Below are positions 8,312-16,867 of a stretch of 64,000 nt of DNA, one piece after another. Both the position numbers and the translations under genes were made by a program. Under the pieces are notes generated by a model, which worked only from the letters and a program-made list of their open reading frames with translations, had not been told where the DNA came from and did not search any database. Position 1 is the first letter of the stretch; every line of letters starts with the position of its first letter. The stretch is taken from the NCBI RefSeq assembly GCF_009829085.1, contig NZ_WUQY01000022.1, positions 1-64,000 on the forward strand, written 5' to 3'. Origin of the DNA: Sphingobacterium bovisgrunnientis (GTDB lineage: Bacteria > Bacteroidota > Bacteroidia > Sphingobacteriales > Sphingobacteriaceae).

Positions 8312-8917
8312 ATGCATTTAGAAGAAAAAATAAATAAGCTCCAAAGCATAGCTGAACCCTACGAAGCTTTATTATTCGACGTAGACGGGACTTTAGCGGA
8401 CAATATACACGCACATAAAGCCGCTTATGTGGCAGTTTCAAAAGAATACGGTGTAGATTTGAACCCTGAACTCATCGACGAAACAGCAGGTTGGCCGACA
8501 GTTGCTGTTGCCCGTGAAATTTGTAAGAGATACAAGGTGGAATTTGATGTGGAAGTATTTTCAAAGCGAAAATCTCAAATTTTTATTGATGAATTCATTC
8601 AACAAACGCAACCTATTGAGTATGTTAGGCAGATTTTATTTCAAAATGTTGGCAAGAAAAAAATCGGCATTGTGTCTGGAGGCAGCAGATCAACTTTAAA
8701 TATAACCCTAGAGCTCATAGATGTAAATGGGAAATATCAAGCGATTGTCTGTGCAGGCGACACAATTAATGGTAAACCTTCTCCTGAACCTTTCTTACTT
8801 TGTGCAGAACAATTAGAAGTAGATCCACATCGCTGTCTTGTATTCGAAGACGGTGATCCTGGAGTACAAGGTGCTATTGCAGCAGGAATGGGCTGGGTAA
8901 GGATTGACCAATTATAA
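8312..8917 (+). CDS. HAD-family phosphatase/phosphomutase-like
   Basis: A 201-residue HAD hydrolase of the beta-phosphoglucomutase/CbbY-like subgroup with a cap between motifs I and II. Motif I is FDVDGT, with the nucleophile Asp23 and acid/base Asp25. Motif II is the Ser in VSGGS, motif III Lys is in NGKPSPEPF, and motif IV is FEDGDPG. Substrates of this subgroup range from sugar phosphates to small phosphorylated metabolites, so none is assigned. It has its own start 25 bp after the preceding terminator. Confidence 0.9.
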   Translation: MHLEEKINKLQSIAEPYEALLFDVDGTLADNIHAHKAAYVAVSKEYGVDLNPELIDETAGWPTVAVAREICKRYKVEFDVEVFSKRKSQIFIDEFIQQTQPIEYVRQILFQNVGKKKIGIVSGGSRSTLNITLELIDVNGKYQAIVCAGDTINGKPSPEPFLLCAEQLEVDPHRCLVFEDGDPGVQGAIAAGMGWVRIDQL

Positions 8918-8930
8918 AAAATAATACTTC

Positions 8931-10268
8931 TTAAAAAGTAGTAATTATTCGAATACCACTATTTGTGTAATCCAAATCAGATTTGCGAAATTGTCCCAAC
9001 GGTACCTTAACAAAAGGCTCAACAGAAAGGGACATTTTCTTATTCATATTAACTTTTTTACCTAGTGAAAAATTTGCAAAACCGCTAAAACCCTTTGGAT
9101 TAACATTATCTTGAAGAGATTTAACTGTTTTAACCTTTGTCTTATTTAAGCTTTGTGCGGCATTAGGAATTAATGATTCTTTATCCTGAAGAGAAGACAC
9201 ACCAACATTTTCAATGTATTGCGCCTCACGCTGCTGATTAATAATAGCTGAATATGAAACTCCTGCTGAAGAGTAGAATCCCTTATTAAAATTATAGGTC
9301 ACATCCAAAGGTATTTCTAGTGCTTCCACCTTACCCATAACGGCATTAACATTCGGAAGAATCATTTGCTGTTTGTTTGAGAAATTTAATTCTCCTGCTA
9401 GCGGTGAATTTTGGTAAGAATTTTCCATACTTATTTTCTCCGAATATGCCATATCCATAGGATCTTTAATAACTCCAACAGAGTATGAATTGTAGGATGT
9501 TCCTGTACGTAAACTTATTTTCGAATTAATAGCATAAGATACTAAGAAACCTGCACCTACATCAAATTTGTCTGCCGTACGGTGCGGAGAAACGTATAAT
9601 CCCAGTTGAAACTTATCACCTAATGACATTTTATTTTCGTTATTAATAGGAGCTAAATTCCTTGTCACGCCCATATTCACAGCTTGAGAAGCAAGCGTAA
9701 TTACATTTGGAAGAATTAATTCTGGATATGATGATTCCTCATCTGTAGTTTCTAAAATTGGTAAAATTTTAGGTTCCACCTTTTTCAAATTAGCAATAGA
9801 TAGTGAGGTCAGTGTGGGCTGAATTACATTCAATTCATTATCTAAACCTTCAATGGTAACACTTGAAGAATATGGTAACTTAGAATGAGACTTTAACCTA
9901 GACGAGTTTGCGCCTTTATCTGAATCGTTCAATGCGATTGTTGTTGACTCTAAAGTTAAAGTGTGTCTATTCCGAGAATTTTCTAATATATTCGAAGAGC
10001 TTGTGTCTGAAATAGTTGGACTAGATTTAGCTATTTGGGTATCAACTGTAATATCATTTTCTTGCGAACGATATATGTATAACGATACAGCTAGAACCGA
10101 TAGACCGATTGCAGCAATAGTTGCCAAACGTTTAAATGATATGACGTTAGTATTTCCAGCCTTACCTTGTTGCGCTGCAAATCTTTCCCAAGCCCCCTCA
10201 CGATAAGGAAGTTCTTGCGAAGCCTTTAATTTAGCCTTAATATCTTCTATTAAATCTTTATTATTCAT
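8931..10268 (-). CDS. Membrane-anchored protein with C-terminal beta-barrel-like domain, ECF sigma partner
   Basis: A 445-residue protein directly downstream of an ECF sigma gene (11 bp). The cytoplasmic N-terminus (1-47) has the PYREGAWERF motif common in Bacteroidota anti-sigma-like proteins. One transmembrane helix spans about 48-66. A Ser/Asn-rich disordered region follows to about 200. The C-terminal 220 residues alternate in the way of an outer-membrane barrel (GDKFQLGLYVSP, VGAGFLVSYAIN, SLRTGTSYNSYSVG) and end in a phenylalanine. I infer a sigma-regulating membrane protein. How an inner-membrane anchor and a barrel coexist is unclear. Confidence 0.65.
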   Translation of the reverse strand: MNNKDLIEDIKAKLKASQELPYREGAWERFAAQQGKAGNTNVISFKRLATIAAIGLSVLAVSLYIYRSQENDITVDTQIAKSSPTISDTSSSNILENSRNRHTLTLESTTIALNDSDKGANSSRLKSHSKLPYSSSVTIEGLDNELNVIQPTLTSLSIANLKKVEPKILPILETTDEESSYPELILPNVITLASQAVNMGVTRNLAPINNENKMSLGDKFQLGLYVSPHRTADKFDVGAGFLVSYAINSKISLRTGTSYNSYSVGVIKDPMDMAYSEKISMENSYQNSPLAGELNFSNKQQMILPNVNAVMGKVEALEIPLDVTYNFNKGFYSSAGVSYSAIINQQREAQYIENVGVSSLQDKESLIPNAAQSLNKTKVKTVKSLQDNVNPKGFSGFANFSLGKKVNMNKKMSLSVEPFVKVPLGQFRKSDLDYTNSGIRIITTF

Positions 10269-10279
10269 ATATGTAGATA

Positions 10280-11035
10280 TTAACCAACTTTAATTTTATT
10301 CAACATTTCAAATTGCTCTTGATACAATATTCTCAATCTGGATTTAGCACGAGTTAGATAAGTTCTGCAAGTACTATCTGGAATATTAAGCTTTTTACTA
10401 ATTTCATCGTGTGAATAACCTTCAATTTCATATAGATTGAATATTGTACGTTGAATTTCTGGTAATTTATTTAACAAAGCTAAAATATCATTCACTTCTA
10501 AATTGCTTGATAATGAAACAGAATTATTCTCTATTTCTATCTCATTTATATCATCAATATCGAGTGTAACTTTTTGTGCTCTTAATTTATCGATAGACGT
10601 ATTGACAGTGATACGAGCAATCCAACCTTTAAATGATTTCTCTAATGCAGATTCATCACTAAGAATTTCAAAATTGGATAACTTTTTGAAAATCTTGACA
10701 AAGCTTTCGTTGACTATATCCTCTGCTTCCATTTCATTCTTCACGTAACGAAGAGAAACTGCCATCATATAACCATAAAACCGCTTATACAAGAAAGATT
10801 GGCTACGTGCACTTTGTTGTACTAGACAATCTTCCAAAGCAGACTTCAATGTCAATGGACTATTTCTTTTGAAATATCTGGAAACTATACTCACTCGTGC
10901 AGTTGAACTTTGTCTTTTTTGTATTTCTAAAGTTAAAGAATTATTATTGATAATCACTTTTGCTCTGTCATTATACAGGTATAACGTACCTTTTAATATG
11001 TATGCTACATCATATTCTAAAATAATTACGGTCAA
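10280..11035 (-). CDS. ECF-family RNA polymerase sigma factor
   Basis: Sigma-70 region 2 runs from about residue 62 (LYKRFYGYMMAVSLRYVKNEMEAEDIVNESFVKIF is split across the core helix). Region 4 is near 183-230 (LPEIQRTIFNLYEIEGYS, then the HTH DEISKKLNIPDSTCRTYLTRA). The full open frame begins at a TTG and is 251 residues, while the family norm is about 190. The first 60 residues look non-conserved. A TTG at 10855 would give 191 residues and a GTG at 10894 gives 204, so the true start is uncertain. It is co-directional with the anti-sigma-like barrel protein. Confidence 0.9.
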   Translation of the reverse strand: MTVIILEYDVAYILKGTLYLYNDRAKVIINNNSLTLEIQKRQSSTARVSIVSRYFKRNSPLTLKSALEDCLVQQSARSQSFLYKRFYGYMMAVSLRYVKNEMEAEDIVNESFVKIFKKLSNFEILSDESALEKSFKGWIARITVNTSIDKLRAQKVTLDIDDINEIEIENNSVSLSSNLEVNDILALLNKLPEIQRTIFNLYEIEGYSHDEISKKLNIPDSTCRTYLTRAKSRLRILYQEQFEMLNKIKVG

Positions 11036-11080
11036 TTTTTATTATTGATTAACAGCTGATATTTGCTTATATTTAATTGA

Positions 11081-11086
11081 AAGGAG
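11081..11086 (+). promoter_or_regulatory. AAGGAG ribosome binding site of the uspA gene
   Basis: A textbook AAGGAG eight bases before ATG 11095. Such sites are rare in this window. It decides the start, because the longer frame from TTG 11077 would contain the site. Confidence 0.65.
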
Positions 11087-11094
11087 ATTCTGCT

Positions 11095-11946
11095 ATGAAA
11101 CATATATTATTGCCAACGGATTATTCAGACCATGCTAATAATGCGTTTTTCTATGCTTTACATTTAGCCAACAAATTTGGTGTTAAGCTGTATGTACTCT
11201 TCTCGTATATACCTCCTGTATTATCAGCAGCACATGCCGGTCAGCCTGAAATGCTCAACACCGTTTATCAGGAAATTGAAAATTCACGCAAAGATTTTTC
11301 TTTGCGTAAGAATAAAGAGTTGATGCAAAAGGCCATTGCGCAAAATATAGATACCACAAATGTAGAGTTTCTATTTGACCATGGAACGGTACTTGGTGGG
11401 GTGAAGAATGCTATAGCGAATCAAGAAGTAAGTTTGATTGTAATGGGCGTATATGGTGCTTCTGGGTTTGCTGGAGAATTTATGGGTAGTAATACGACGA
11501 CAGTCATTCGCAATGTAACATTACCAGTTTTAGCTATACCATTACAAGCGAAATACAATCCAATTCAGAAAATAGGTTTTACTACTTTATTTAAAGAAAA
11601 GGATTTTCATGCTTTGGAGCAAATCGTTGAGATAAGTTCTTTGGTAGACGCTAAAGTATATTGTGTTAACGTCAAAACTGAAGCAAGTAGTCCTTCCGAA
11701 GTACTGTTGAATGCAGAAAAATGGACTAAAAGTTTTAAGGATCAAGAGTTGAAATTTGTGTTTCTTGAAAAAGAAAATTCTGTTGAAGAGACTGTTAATA
11801 GATTTATTTTAGATAATGATATAGACGTACTTGCTATTGTACGGCGCAACAGAAACTTTTTTGATCGATTGATGCGCTCAAGTTTATCTACCAAACTCAC
11901 ATTTCATTCGGAAATACCTATATTCGTATTTCATGAATCGAAATAG
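11095..11946 (+). CDS. Universal stress protein, tandem UspA domains
   Basis: A 283-residue protein with two UspA folds. The first (residues 1-140) starts HILLPTDYSDHANNA and carries the nucleotide-binding pattern GVYGASGFAGEFMGSNTTTVI (G-x2-G-x9-G-S/T class). The second (about 148-283) is more divergent and has ended with LSTKLTFHSEIPIFVFH, with no clear glycine motif, so probably only the first half binds ATP. The start is set by the AAGGAG site. A small open frame follows 9 bp later. Confidence 0.9.
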   Translation: MKHILLPTDYSDHANNAFFYALHLANKFGVKLYVLFSYIPPVLSAAHAGQPEMLNTVYQEIENSRKDFSLRKNKELMQKAIAQNIDTTNVEFLFDHGTVLGGVKNAIANQEVSLIVMGVYGASGFAGEFMGSNTTTVIRNVTLPVLAIPLQAKYNPIQKIGFTTLFKEKDFHALEQIVEISSLVDAKVYCVNVKTEASSPSEVLLNAEKWTKSFKDQELKFVFLEKENSVEETVNRFILDNDIDVLAIVRRNRNFFDRLMRSSLSTKLTFHSEIPIFVFHESK

Positions 11947-11955
11947 TTTGGGACG

Positions 11956-12201
11956 ATGAATATTCAGATAATTCAAGATAAATTGAAAGCGCTGCAACTT
12001 TTGGATAGCAAAATTCAAAAGTATACGTTGCTAATCGATGATAAAATGATAGAGCAAGGAGCATTATTTTTTGTACCGCTTGGTGGTAAAGAAATAAAAA
12101 TTGTGATTCCTGCTCCTTCGCATCAAGATTTTTTGAAAGATGAATCCAAAGTCACATACAAAAACTTACTATTGCGAAAGGAAATTATTATCCTGAAATG
12201 A
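11956..12201 (+). CDS. Small hypothetical protein downstream of uspA
   Basis: An 81-residue product I do not recognise. The first half is a predicted amphipathic helix (IIQDKLKALQLLDSKIQKY) and the second is strand-rich (GALFFVPLGGKEIKIVIPAP). It starts 9 bp after the uspA stop and is probably co-transcribed. It ends 4 bp before the convergent mqnA stop. It may be a real gene; its only support is operon position and codon use like its neighbours. Confidence 0.5.
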   Translation: MNIQIIQDKLKALQLLDSKIQKYTLLIDDKMIEQGALFFVPLGGKEIKIVIPAPSHQDFLKDESKVTYKNLLLRKEIIILK

Positions 12202-12205
12202 CGAC

Positions 12206-12952
12206 TTAAACACCTTTAAAATCTATTTCCTCCAAGTATTCATATAACTTTAAGTATTTTGAGATAGCTTCGCGTTTTCTATTATCAAGATTAAAATCCA
12301 AATTTTCTGTCAAGTAGATCTTGTAATCAAAATTTGGATAAGAAGGTAATCCGGTAATTACATCTAATGGATGTGAAACACCTTTTCTCAATGCTATATT
12401 AAAATCGGAAATAAAATCCTCAGGTAATTTTTTATTTGAAACCCACACCGCGTAAGCAAAAGGTAAACCTGTAAAATCCTTCCAAATTTCGCCCAAATCA
12501 TAGACATATGGTACAGTATCTTTTTGTCCAAAAGTACGGTCTCCAATTAAAACATATGCATCAGCTTCTCCATCCACTACAACCTCAACGTCCAATTTCC
12601 AGTGATGCTTAAGAAGAATGCGTGCTAAACCATTGGAGGTACGAGACTGGGGATCTAATCGTAAACTACGAATCTGCTCGATAGGCTTTGTGGAAAAAAT
12701 AAATACCGAATCCACAGCACCATCTGAACCAATACAGTAATCTGTTACGATATGATAATCGGGAATTCTAGTTAAGGCAGCTACAGGAATTATGCCTAAA
12801 TCTGCTTCATTTTGAATAACTTTTCGAGCACATTCTGCTGGCACATCTACACTTAAATCAATTTGCTCTAAAAGCTTAGGAGATTCTTTTATCCCTTGTA
12901 AAAACGGCAATGTATTGGTATAACTTACCGCCGAAACTTTTATTTTACTCAT
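12206..12952 (-). CDS. mqnA: Chorismate dehydratase (menaquinone, futalosine pathway)
   Basis: MqnA dehydrates chorismate to 3-[(1-carboxyvinyl)oxy]benzoate, the entry step of the futalosine route to menaquinone. The 248-residue protein has the periplasmic-binding-like fold of the MqnA/MqnD family: VSAVSYTNTLPFLQGI at the N-terminus, NEADLGIIPVAAL, and the DLGEIWKDFTGLPFAYAVWV block. Its ATG overlaps the stop of the histidine phosphatase gene by 4 bp, and mqnE lies immediately upstream of that gene, so all three form one minus-strand unit. Confidence 0.93.
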   Translation of the reverse strand: MSKIKVSAVSYTNTLPFLQGIKESPKLLEQIDLSVDVPAECARKVIQNEADLGIIPVAALTRIPDYHIVTDYCIGSDGAVDSVFIFSTKPIEQIRSLRLDPQSRTSNGLARILLKHHWKLDVEVVVDGEADAYVLIGDRTFGQKDTVPYVYDLGEIWKDFTGLPFAYAVWVSNKKLPEDFISDFNIALRKGVSHPLDVITGLPSYPNFDYKIYLTENLDFNLDNRKREAISKYLKLYEYLEEIDFKGV

Positions 12953-13572
12953 TCCAACTCCTCTAAATGCGCCGTATTATAATAATCAATTATAGTAAAT
13001 TTTCCATTCTCGTATGTTAATACATACAAAGCTGTATTGGTATGGCGAAAGTCTTCCATATTGCAAACTGACGTGTCTGTGAGATGACAAAGCATAATAC
13101 GCAATGCTCTACCGTGCATACATACTAAAATAGTTTCTTCATCCTCATGCTCCAAGATATAGGCGATAGCTTCTTTCTGCCTTTGAACAAGCTGATTTGG
13201 GGATTCACCGTTTTCAATTCGGACATCTAATTCGTTATTTTTCCACGAAGAAACTAATTCTTTGAAACCTTGCATAATCGTCTCATCTTGAACTTTTCCT
13301 TCATAAATACCCCACGAAATTTCGTCTAAACCAATTAAATCCTCGCGTGGAATGCCTAACTCATTGACAAAACGTACGACGGTTTCGTGCGTACGAACAA
13401 GTGTTGAAGTATATATTTTGTCAAAGGGAATATGTCTGTATGCATTGAAAAAAGCATCCGCCTGTTTTCTGCCGTTATCATTTAGTGAAGTGTTCACACC
13501 TCTTCCCTGCACAATTCCTTTCAAATTGAGATCAGTTTGTCCGTGTCTTATAAAATAAAAAGTCTTTTTCAC
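12949..13572 (-). CDS. Histidine phosphatase family protein
   Basis: A 207-residue phosphoglycerate-mutase-like protein with the catalytic FIRHGQTD (His10), the second Arg in STLVRTHET, Glu in LDEISWGIYEG, and the second His in VCMHGRALR. All catalytic positions look intact, so it is probably an active phosphatase, substrate unknown. It sits between mqnE and mqnA: 15 bp after the mqnE stop and 4 bp overlapping mqnA. A link to menaquinone synthesis is inferred from position only. Confidence 0.9.
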   Translation of the reverse strand: MKKTFYFIRHGQTDLNLKGIVQGRGVNTSLNDNGRKQADAFFNAYRHIPFDKIYTSTLVRTHETVVRFVNELGIPREDLIGLDEISWGIYEGKVQDETIMQGFKELVSSWKNNELDVRIENGESPNQLVQRQKEAIAYILEHEDEETILVCMHGRALRIMLCHLTDTSVCNMEDFRHTNTALYVLTYENGKFTIIDYYNTAHLEELE

Positions 13573-13587
13573 TACCCAACAATTTAT

Positions 13588-14781
13588 TTAATTGACAACA
13601 GGTAAAGCGTAGTATTTCTTTGACTTATCCTCTTCAAATACAACATCATTATAATCCGTAACAACATTATATAATGTATCCCGCTCAATCGGATGACGAC
13701 CTACATTTTTGATAAGCTGAACCAATTCTTGTGTACTCATTGCTGGTGTTTGTTCTTCTGCACCAGCCATAGAATATATTTTTGTAGTATCATCCAATGT
13801 GCCATCAATATCATCAACACCATATGCCAATGACAATTGTGCAGTATCGCGCGAAATCATCGCCCAGTAGGCTTTGATATGTGGAAAATTATCCATGTAG
13901 ATACGTGCGATGGCGTAATTTCTTAAATCTTCAATAACAGAAACTTCAGGCACATGCGCCATTTGGTTGTCTTTATTTCTGAATTTTAATGGAATAAAAG
14001 TTTGAAATCCACCAGTTTTATCCTGCAAAGAACGCAAACGCTCCATATGATCTACTCTATGCCAAAATTCTTCGATATGTCCATAAAGCATCGTAGCATT
14101 CGTATGCATTCCTAATTTATGCGCTTGTTCGTGAATGTCCAGCCATTGTTCCGCCGTACATTTATCATGCGCAATCTGTTCCCTGATTTCAGGATGAAAA
14201 ATCTCGGCACCACCTCCCGGCATAGAATCCAAACCGCATTCTTTCAAGTATTTCATACCGTCATAATGCGATAGTTTAGCCTTTTTGAAGATGTAGTAAT
14301 ACTCCACAGGAGTCAACCCTTTGATGTGTAAATCAGGACGATGTGCTTTACACCGTTTGAAAAATTCAGCGTAAAATTCGAGATTTTGTTTTGGAACCAC
14401 CCCACCAGTGATATGCACTTCGGTAACAGGCTCATTGTCGTATCTTTTGACAATATCAAGCATACCATCTATGTCCATTTCCCAACCTTCTGCACGTTCC
14501 TTTATCATGCGCGAATATGAACAAAATTTACAATCGTACACGCACACATTCGTAGGCTCGATGTGGAAATTTCTGTTGAAAAAAGTGTAATTTCCGTGTT
14601 TTTTTTCGCGTATATAGTTAGCAAGAACACCTAAATAGTTAAGTTCTCCCTTTGTGTATAATATTACTCCCTCATCAAACGATATACGTTCTTCAGCTAG
14701 TACCTTTTCAGCAATTCTTTTTAAATCAGTGTCCAAATTCGGATTATTGATTATAAAAGTAAGCTTCCTCTCTGCATTCAT
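13588..14781 (-). CDS. mqnE: Aminodeoxyfutalosine synthase (radical SAM)
   Basis: Radical SAM enzyme that joins the MqnA product to SAM to make 6-amino-6-deoxyfutalosine. The Cx3Cx2C cluster motif is at C80, C84 and C87 (CVYDCKFC). SMPGGGAEIF and GRHPIERDTLYN are characteristic of MqnE rather than MqnC. It has 397 residues. The start ATG 14781 is backed by an AAGGAG site 6 nt upstream and a perfect -7 element. mqnB, mqnC and mqnD are not in the window. Confidence 0.93.
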   Translation of the reverse strand: MNAERKLTFIINNPNLDTDLKRIAEKVLAEERISFDEGVILYTKGELNYLGVLANYIREKKHGNYTFFNRNFHIEPTNVCVYDCKFCSYSRMIKERAEGWEMDIDGMLDIVKRYDNEPVTEVHITGGVVPKQNLEFYAEFFKRCKAHRPDLHIKGLTPVEYYYIFKKAKLSHYDGMKYLKECGLDSMPGGGAEIFHPEIREQIAHDKCTAEQWLDIHEQAHKLGMHTNATMLYGHIEEFWHRVDHMERLRSLQDKTGGFQTFIPLKFRNKDNQMAHVPEVSVIEDLRNYAIARIYMDNFPHIKAYWAMISRDTAQLSLAYGVDDIDGTLDDTTKIYSMAGAEEQTPAMSTQELVQLIKNVGRHPIERDTLYNVVTDYNDVVFEEDKSKKYYALPVVN

Positions 14782-14787
14782 ATATTA

Positions 14788-14793
14788 CTCCTT
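14788..14793 (-). promoter_or_regulatory. AAGGAG ribosome binding site of mqnE
   Basis: On the minus strand AAGGAG precedes ATG 14781 by 6 nt. It is one of only two clear Shine-Dalgarno sequences at good spacing in this window, and confirms the mqnE start. Confidence 0.65.
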
Positions 14794-14798
14794 CTGTT

Positions 14799-14806
14799 CA
14801 AATATA
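14799..14806 (-). promoter_or_regulatory. Candidate -7 element for the mqnE-mqnA operon
   Basis: Minus-strand TATATTTG is an exact TAnnTTTG match 17 nt upstream of the mqnE ATG. It leaves a short leader that contains the AAGGAG site. Confidence 0.55.
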
Positions 14807-14842
14807 TCAAAAACAATGTGAAACCCTTAAAACATAATGCTC

Positions 14843-16681
14843 TTAAGCTTCCACAAATTGTTGCATGTCGATCAATCTTTTATATAACCCGTTTTGATTT
14901 ATTAGCTCCAAATGCGAACCAACTTCCACAATTTTCCCAGCCTCCAATACTACAATTTTATCGGCATTTTGGATGGTACTTAAACGGTGTGCTATAACTA
15001 CTGTTGTTCTGTTCTCCATCAACTTATACAACGCATCTTGAACCAATCTTTCGGATTCTGTATCCAACGCTGAAGTTGCTTCATCCAACAACATAATAGG
15101 TGGATTTTTAAGCACTGCACGCGCAATACAAATACGTTGACGCTGTCCTCCCGAAAGTTTAGATCCTCTATCACCAATGTTCGTTTGATAACCTTCTGGA
15201 GTTGTTAATATAAAATCGTGAGCATTCGCAATTTTTGCAGCAGCTTCAACTTCTTCTTGGGTTGCATTTTCATTGGCAAACGCGATATTATTGAATATGG
15301 TATCGTTAAATAAGATAGACTCTTGATTAACTGTTCCAATTATCCCACGTAGCGAATCTTGATTAAATGACTTAATATTTTTACCATCAAAAAGAATTTC
15401 TCCACCTGTAACATCCATAAATCTTGGAATTAAATCAACCAATGTTGATTTACCTCCCCCCGAAGGTCCGACTAATGCAATGGTCTGTCCCTTTGCGATA
15501 GTCAGATTGATATTATGCAAAATTTGTTTCTCACCGTAAGAAAAATCAACATTTTCAAAAGTAATATCTGAATCAAATGCTGTCACAATTTCCGCATTTG
15601 GAACATCTTCCACATTGTTTTTCTCATCGATCAATTCCAACACACGTTCACCAGCCGCAATACCATTATGGACATTAGAAAAAGAATCTGTCAAAGCTTT
15701 TGCAGGACGCATCACCTGAGAAAATATTGCGATATATCCGATGAATTCAGAAGCTTTCAAATCCCCTTCACCATTAAGCACTAAGCTACCCCCGTACAAC
15801 AATATGATGGCCACCATAGCAACACCTAAAAGCTCTGAAACTGGAGAACCCATTTGTTGTCTACGAACCATTCTACGCATAATTTTGGAATAGTTTTCAC
15901 TTTCTTGATTAAATCTGTTTTTGATAAAAGTCGATGCGTTAAAAGCTTTTATGATTTTGACACCTGACAATGCTTCATCCAAATTTGAAATCATTTTACC
16001 ATAAGATTCTTGTCCTTCCTTAGCTTGCGACTTTAATTTTTTCACTATCCGAGAAATCACAAAAGCAGAAATTGGAATAACTAAAATCGAAAACAACGTC
16101 AATTTTGCAGACAATGAAAATAATACAACAATATATGCAAGCAACTGAAGTGGCTCTTTAAATACAACCTGTAAAGTACCTGTAACTGAAAATTGTACCA
16201 CCTGAACATCAGATGCAATCTTGGAAATAATATCACCTTTCCTTTGATTCGAAAAATAGCCTGTATGCAAATTCATCACATTATTGAATACCGCTTTACG
16301 AAGATTTAATAAGGTATGTATGCGTAGGTTTTCCATTATTCTTTGGGAAAGATAGCGAAAAAGATTACTGATAAATACAGAAATAATAATAACAACACAT
16401 ACATATTTTAGTGCTTCGTAAGGCCCTAAATCAAAATACAATCTATCCGCATAATACGTGAACCAATCACCAAACTCTAACCAACTCTCAGGCTTTGTAA
16501 CAACAGCAGGAGCTTGAATCTCTGCATCGCCTGTACCTTTGAAAAGAACTTGTAATAACGGCACGAGTAAGGCCAAATTTAACGTTCCAAAAATTACAGT
16601 GATAATTGTACAGATAATGTATGGTATAGCATATTTTTCAATAGGCTTGGCAAAAGATAATAATCTAAAGTATGTTTTCAT
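14843..16681 (-). CDS. MsbA-like ABC exporter (fused membrane and ATPase domains)
   Basis: A 612-residue half-transporter. The membrane domain with six helices fills residues 1-330. The ATPase domain has Walker A GPSGGGKST, the signature LSGGQRQR, Walker B IMLLDEATSALD and the H-loop VVIAHRLST. The architecture and the length of the first periplasmic loop fit lipid A/MsbA-like or multidrug exporters; the substrate cannot be fixed. It has its own candidate -7 element. Its stop lies 61 bp before the mqnE start region. Confidence 0.92.
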   Translation of the reverse strand: MKTYFRLLSFAKPIEKYAIPYIICTIITVIFGTLNLALLVPLLQVLFKGTGDAEIQAPAVVTKPESWLEFGDWFTYYADRLYFDLGPYEALKYVCVVIIISVFISNLFRYLSQRIMENLRIHTLLNLRKAVFNNVMNLHTGYFSNQRKGDIISKIASDVQVVQFSVTGTLQVVFKEPLQLLAYIVVLFSLSAKLTLFSILVIPISAFVISRIVKKLKSQAKEGQESYGKMISNLDEALSGVKIIKAFNASTFIKNRFNQESENYSKIMRRMVRRQQMGSPVSELLGVAMVAIILLYGGSLVLNGEGDLKASEFIGYIAIFSQVMRPAKALTDSFSNVHNGIAAGERVLELIDEKNNVEDVPNAEIVTAFDSDITFENVDFSYGEKQILHNINLTIAKGQTIALVGPSGGGKSTLVDLIPRFMDVTGGEILFDGKNIKSFNQDSLRGIIGTVNQESILFNDTIFNNIAFANENATQEEVEAAAKIANAHDFILTTPEGYQTNIGDRGSKLSGGQRQRICIARAVLKNPPIMLLDEATSALDTESERLVQDALYKLMENRTTVVIAHRLSTIQNADKIVVLEAGKIVEVGSHLELINQNGLYKRLIDMQQFVEA

Positions 16682-16699
16682 TCACAAATTCTCAATAAG

Positions 16700-16707
16700 C
16701 AAAAATA
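16700..16707 (-). promoter_or_regulatory. Candidate -7 element for the ABC exporter
   Basis: Minus-strand TATTTTTG, an exact TAnnTTTG match, 18 nt upstream of the ATG at 16681. Confidence 0.5.
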
Positions 16708-16867
16708 GTAAAAATGACGGTCAATTAATTGATAATCGAAATATACACTCAAAATGTTGCATATAAGTGATAAAGATTAAAGTATATAAAAAATATAGTC
16801 TTTTATGAATGAATAATTCAACAAAGCGATTAACTTTTTATAAATTTAGCACCAAATATTTATTTTA

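Noticed and set aside
10855..11035. N-terminal 60 residues of the ECF sigma frame as a real extension
   Set aside because: They match nothing in the family and both possible starts are TTG/GTG; I kept the full frame in the feature but regard this part as probably untranslated leader.
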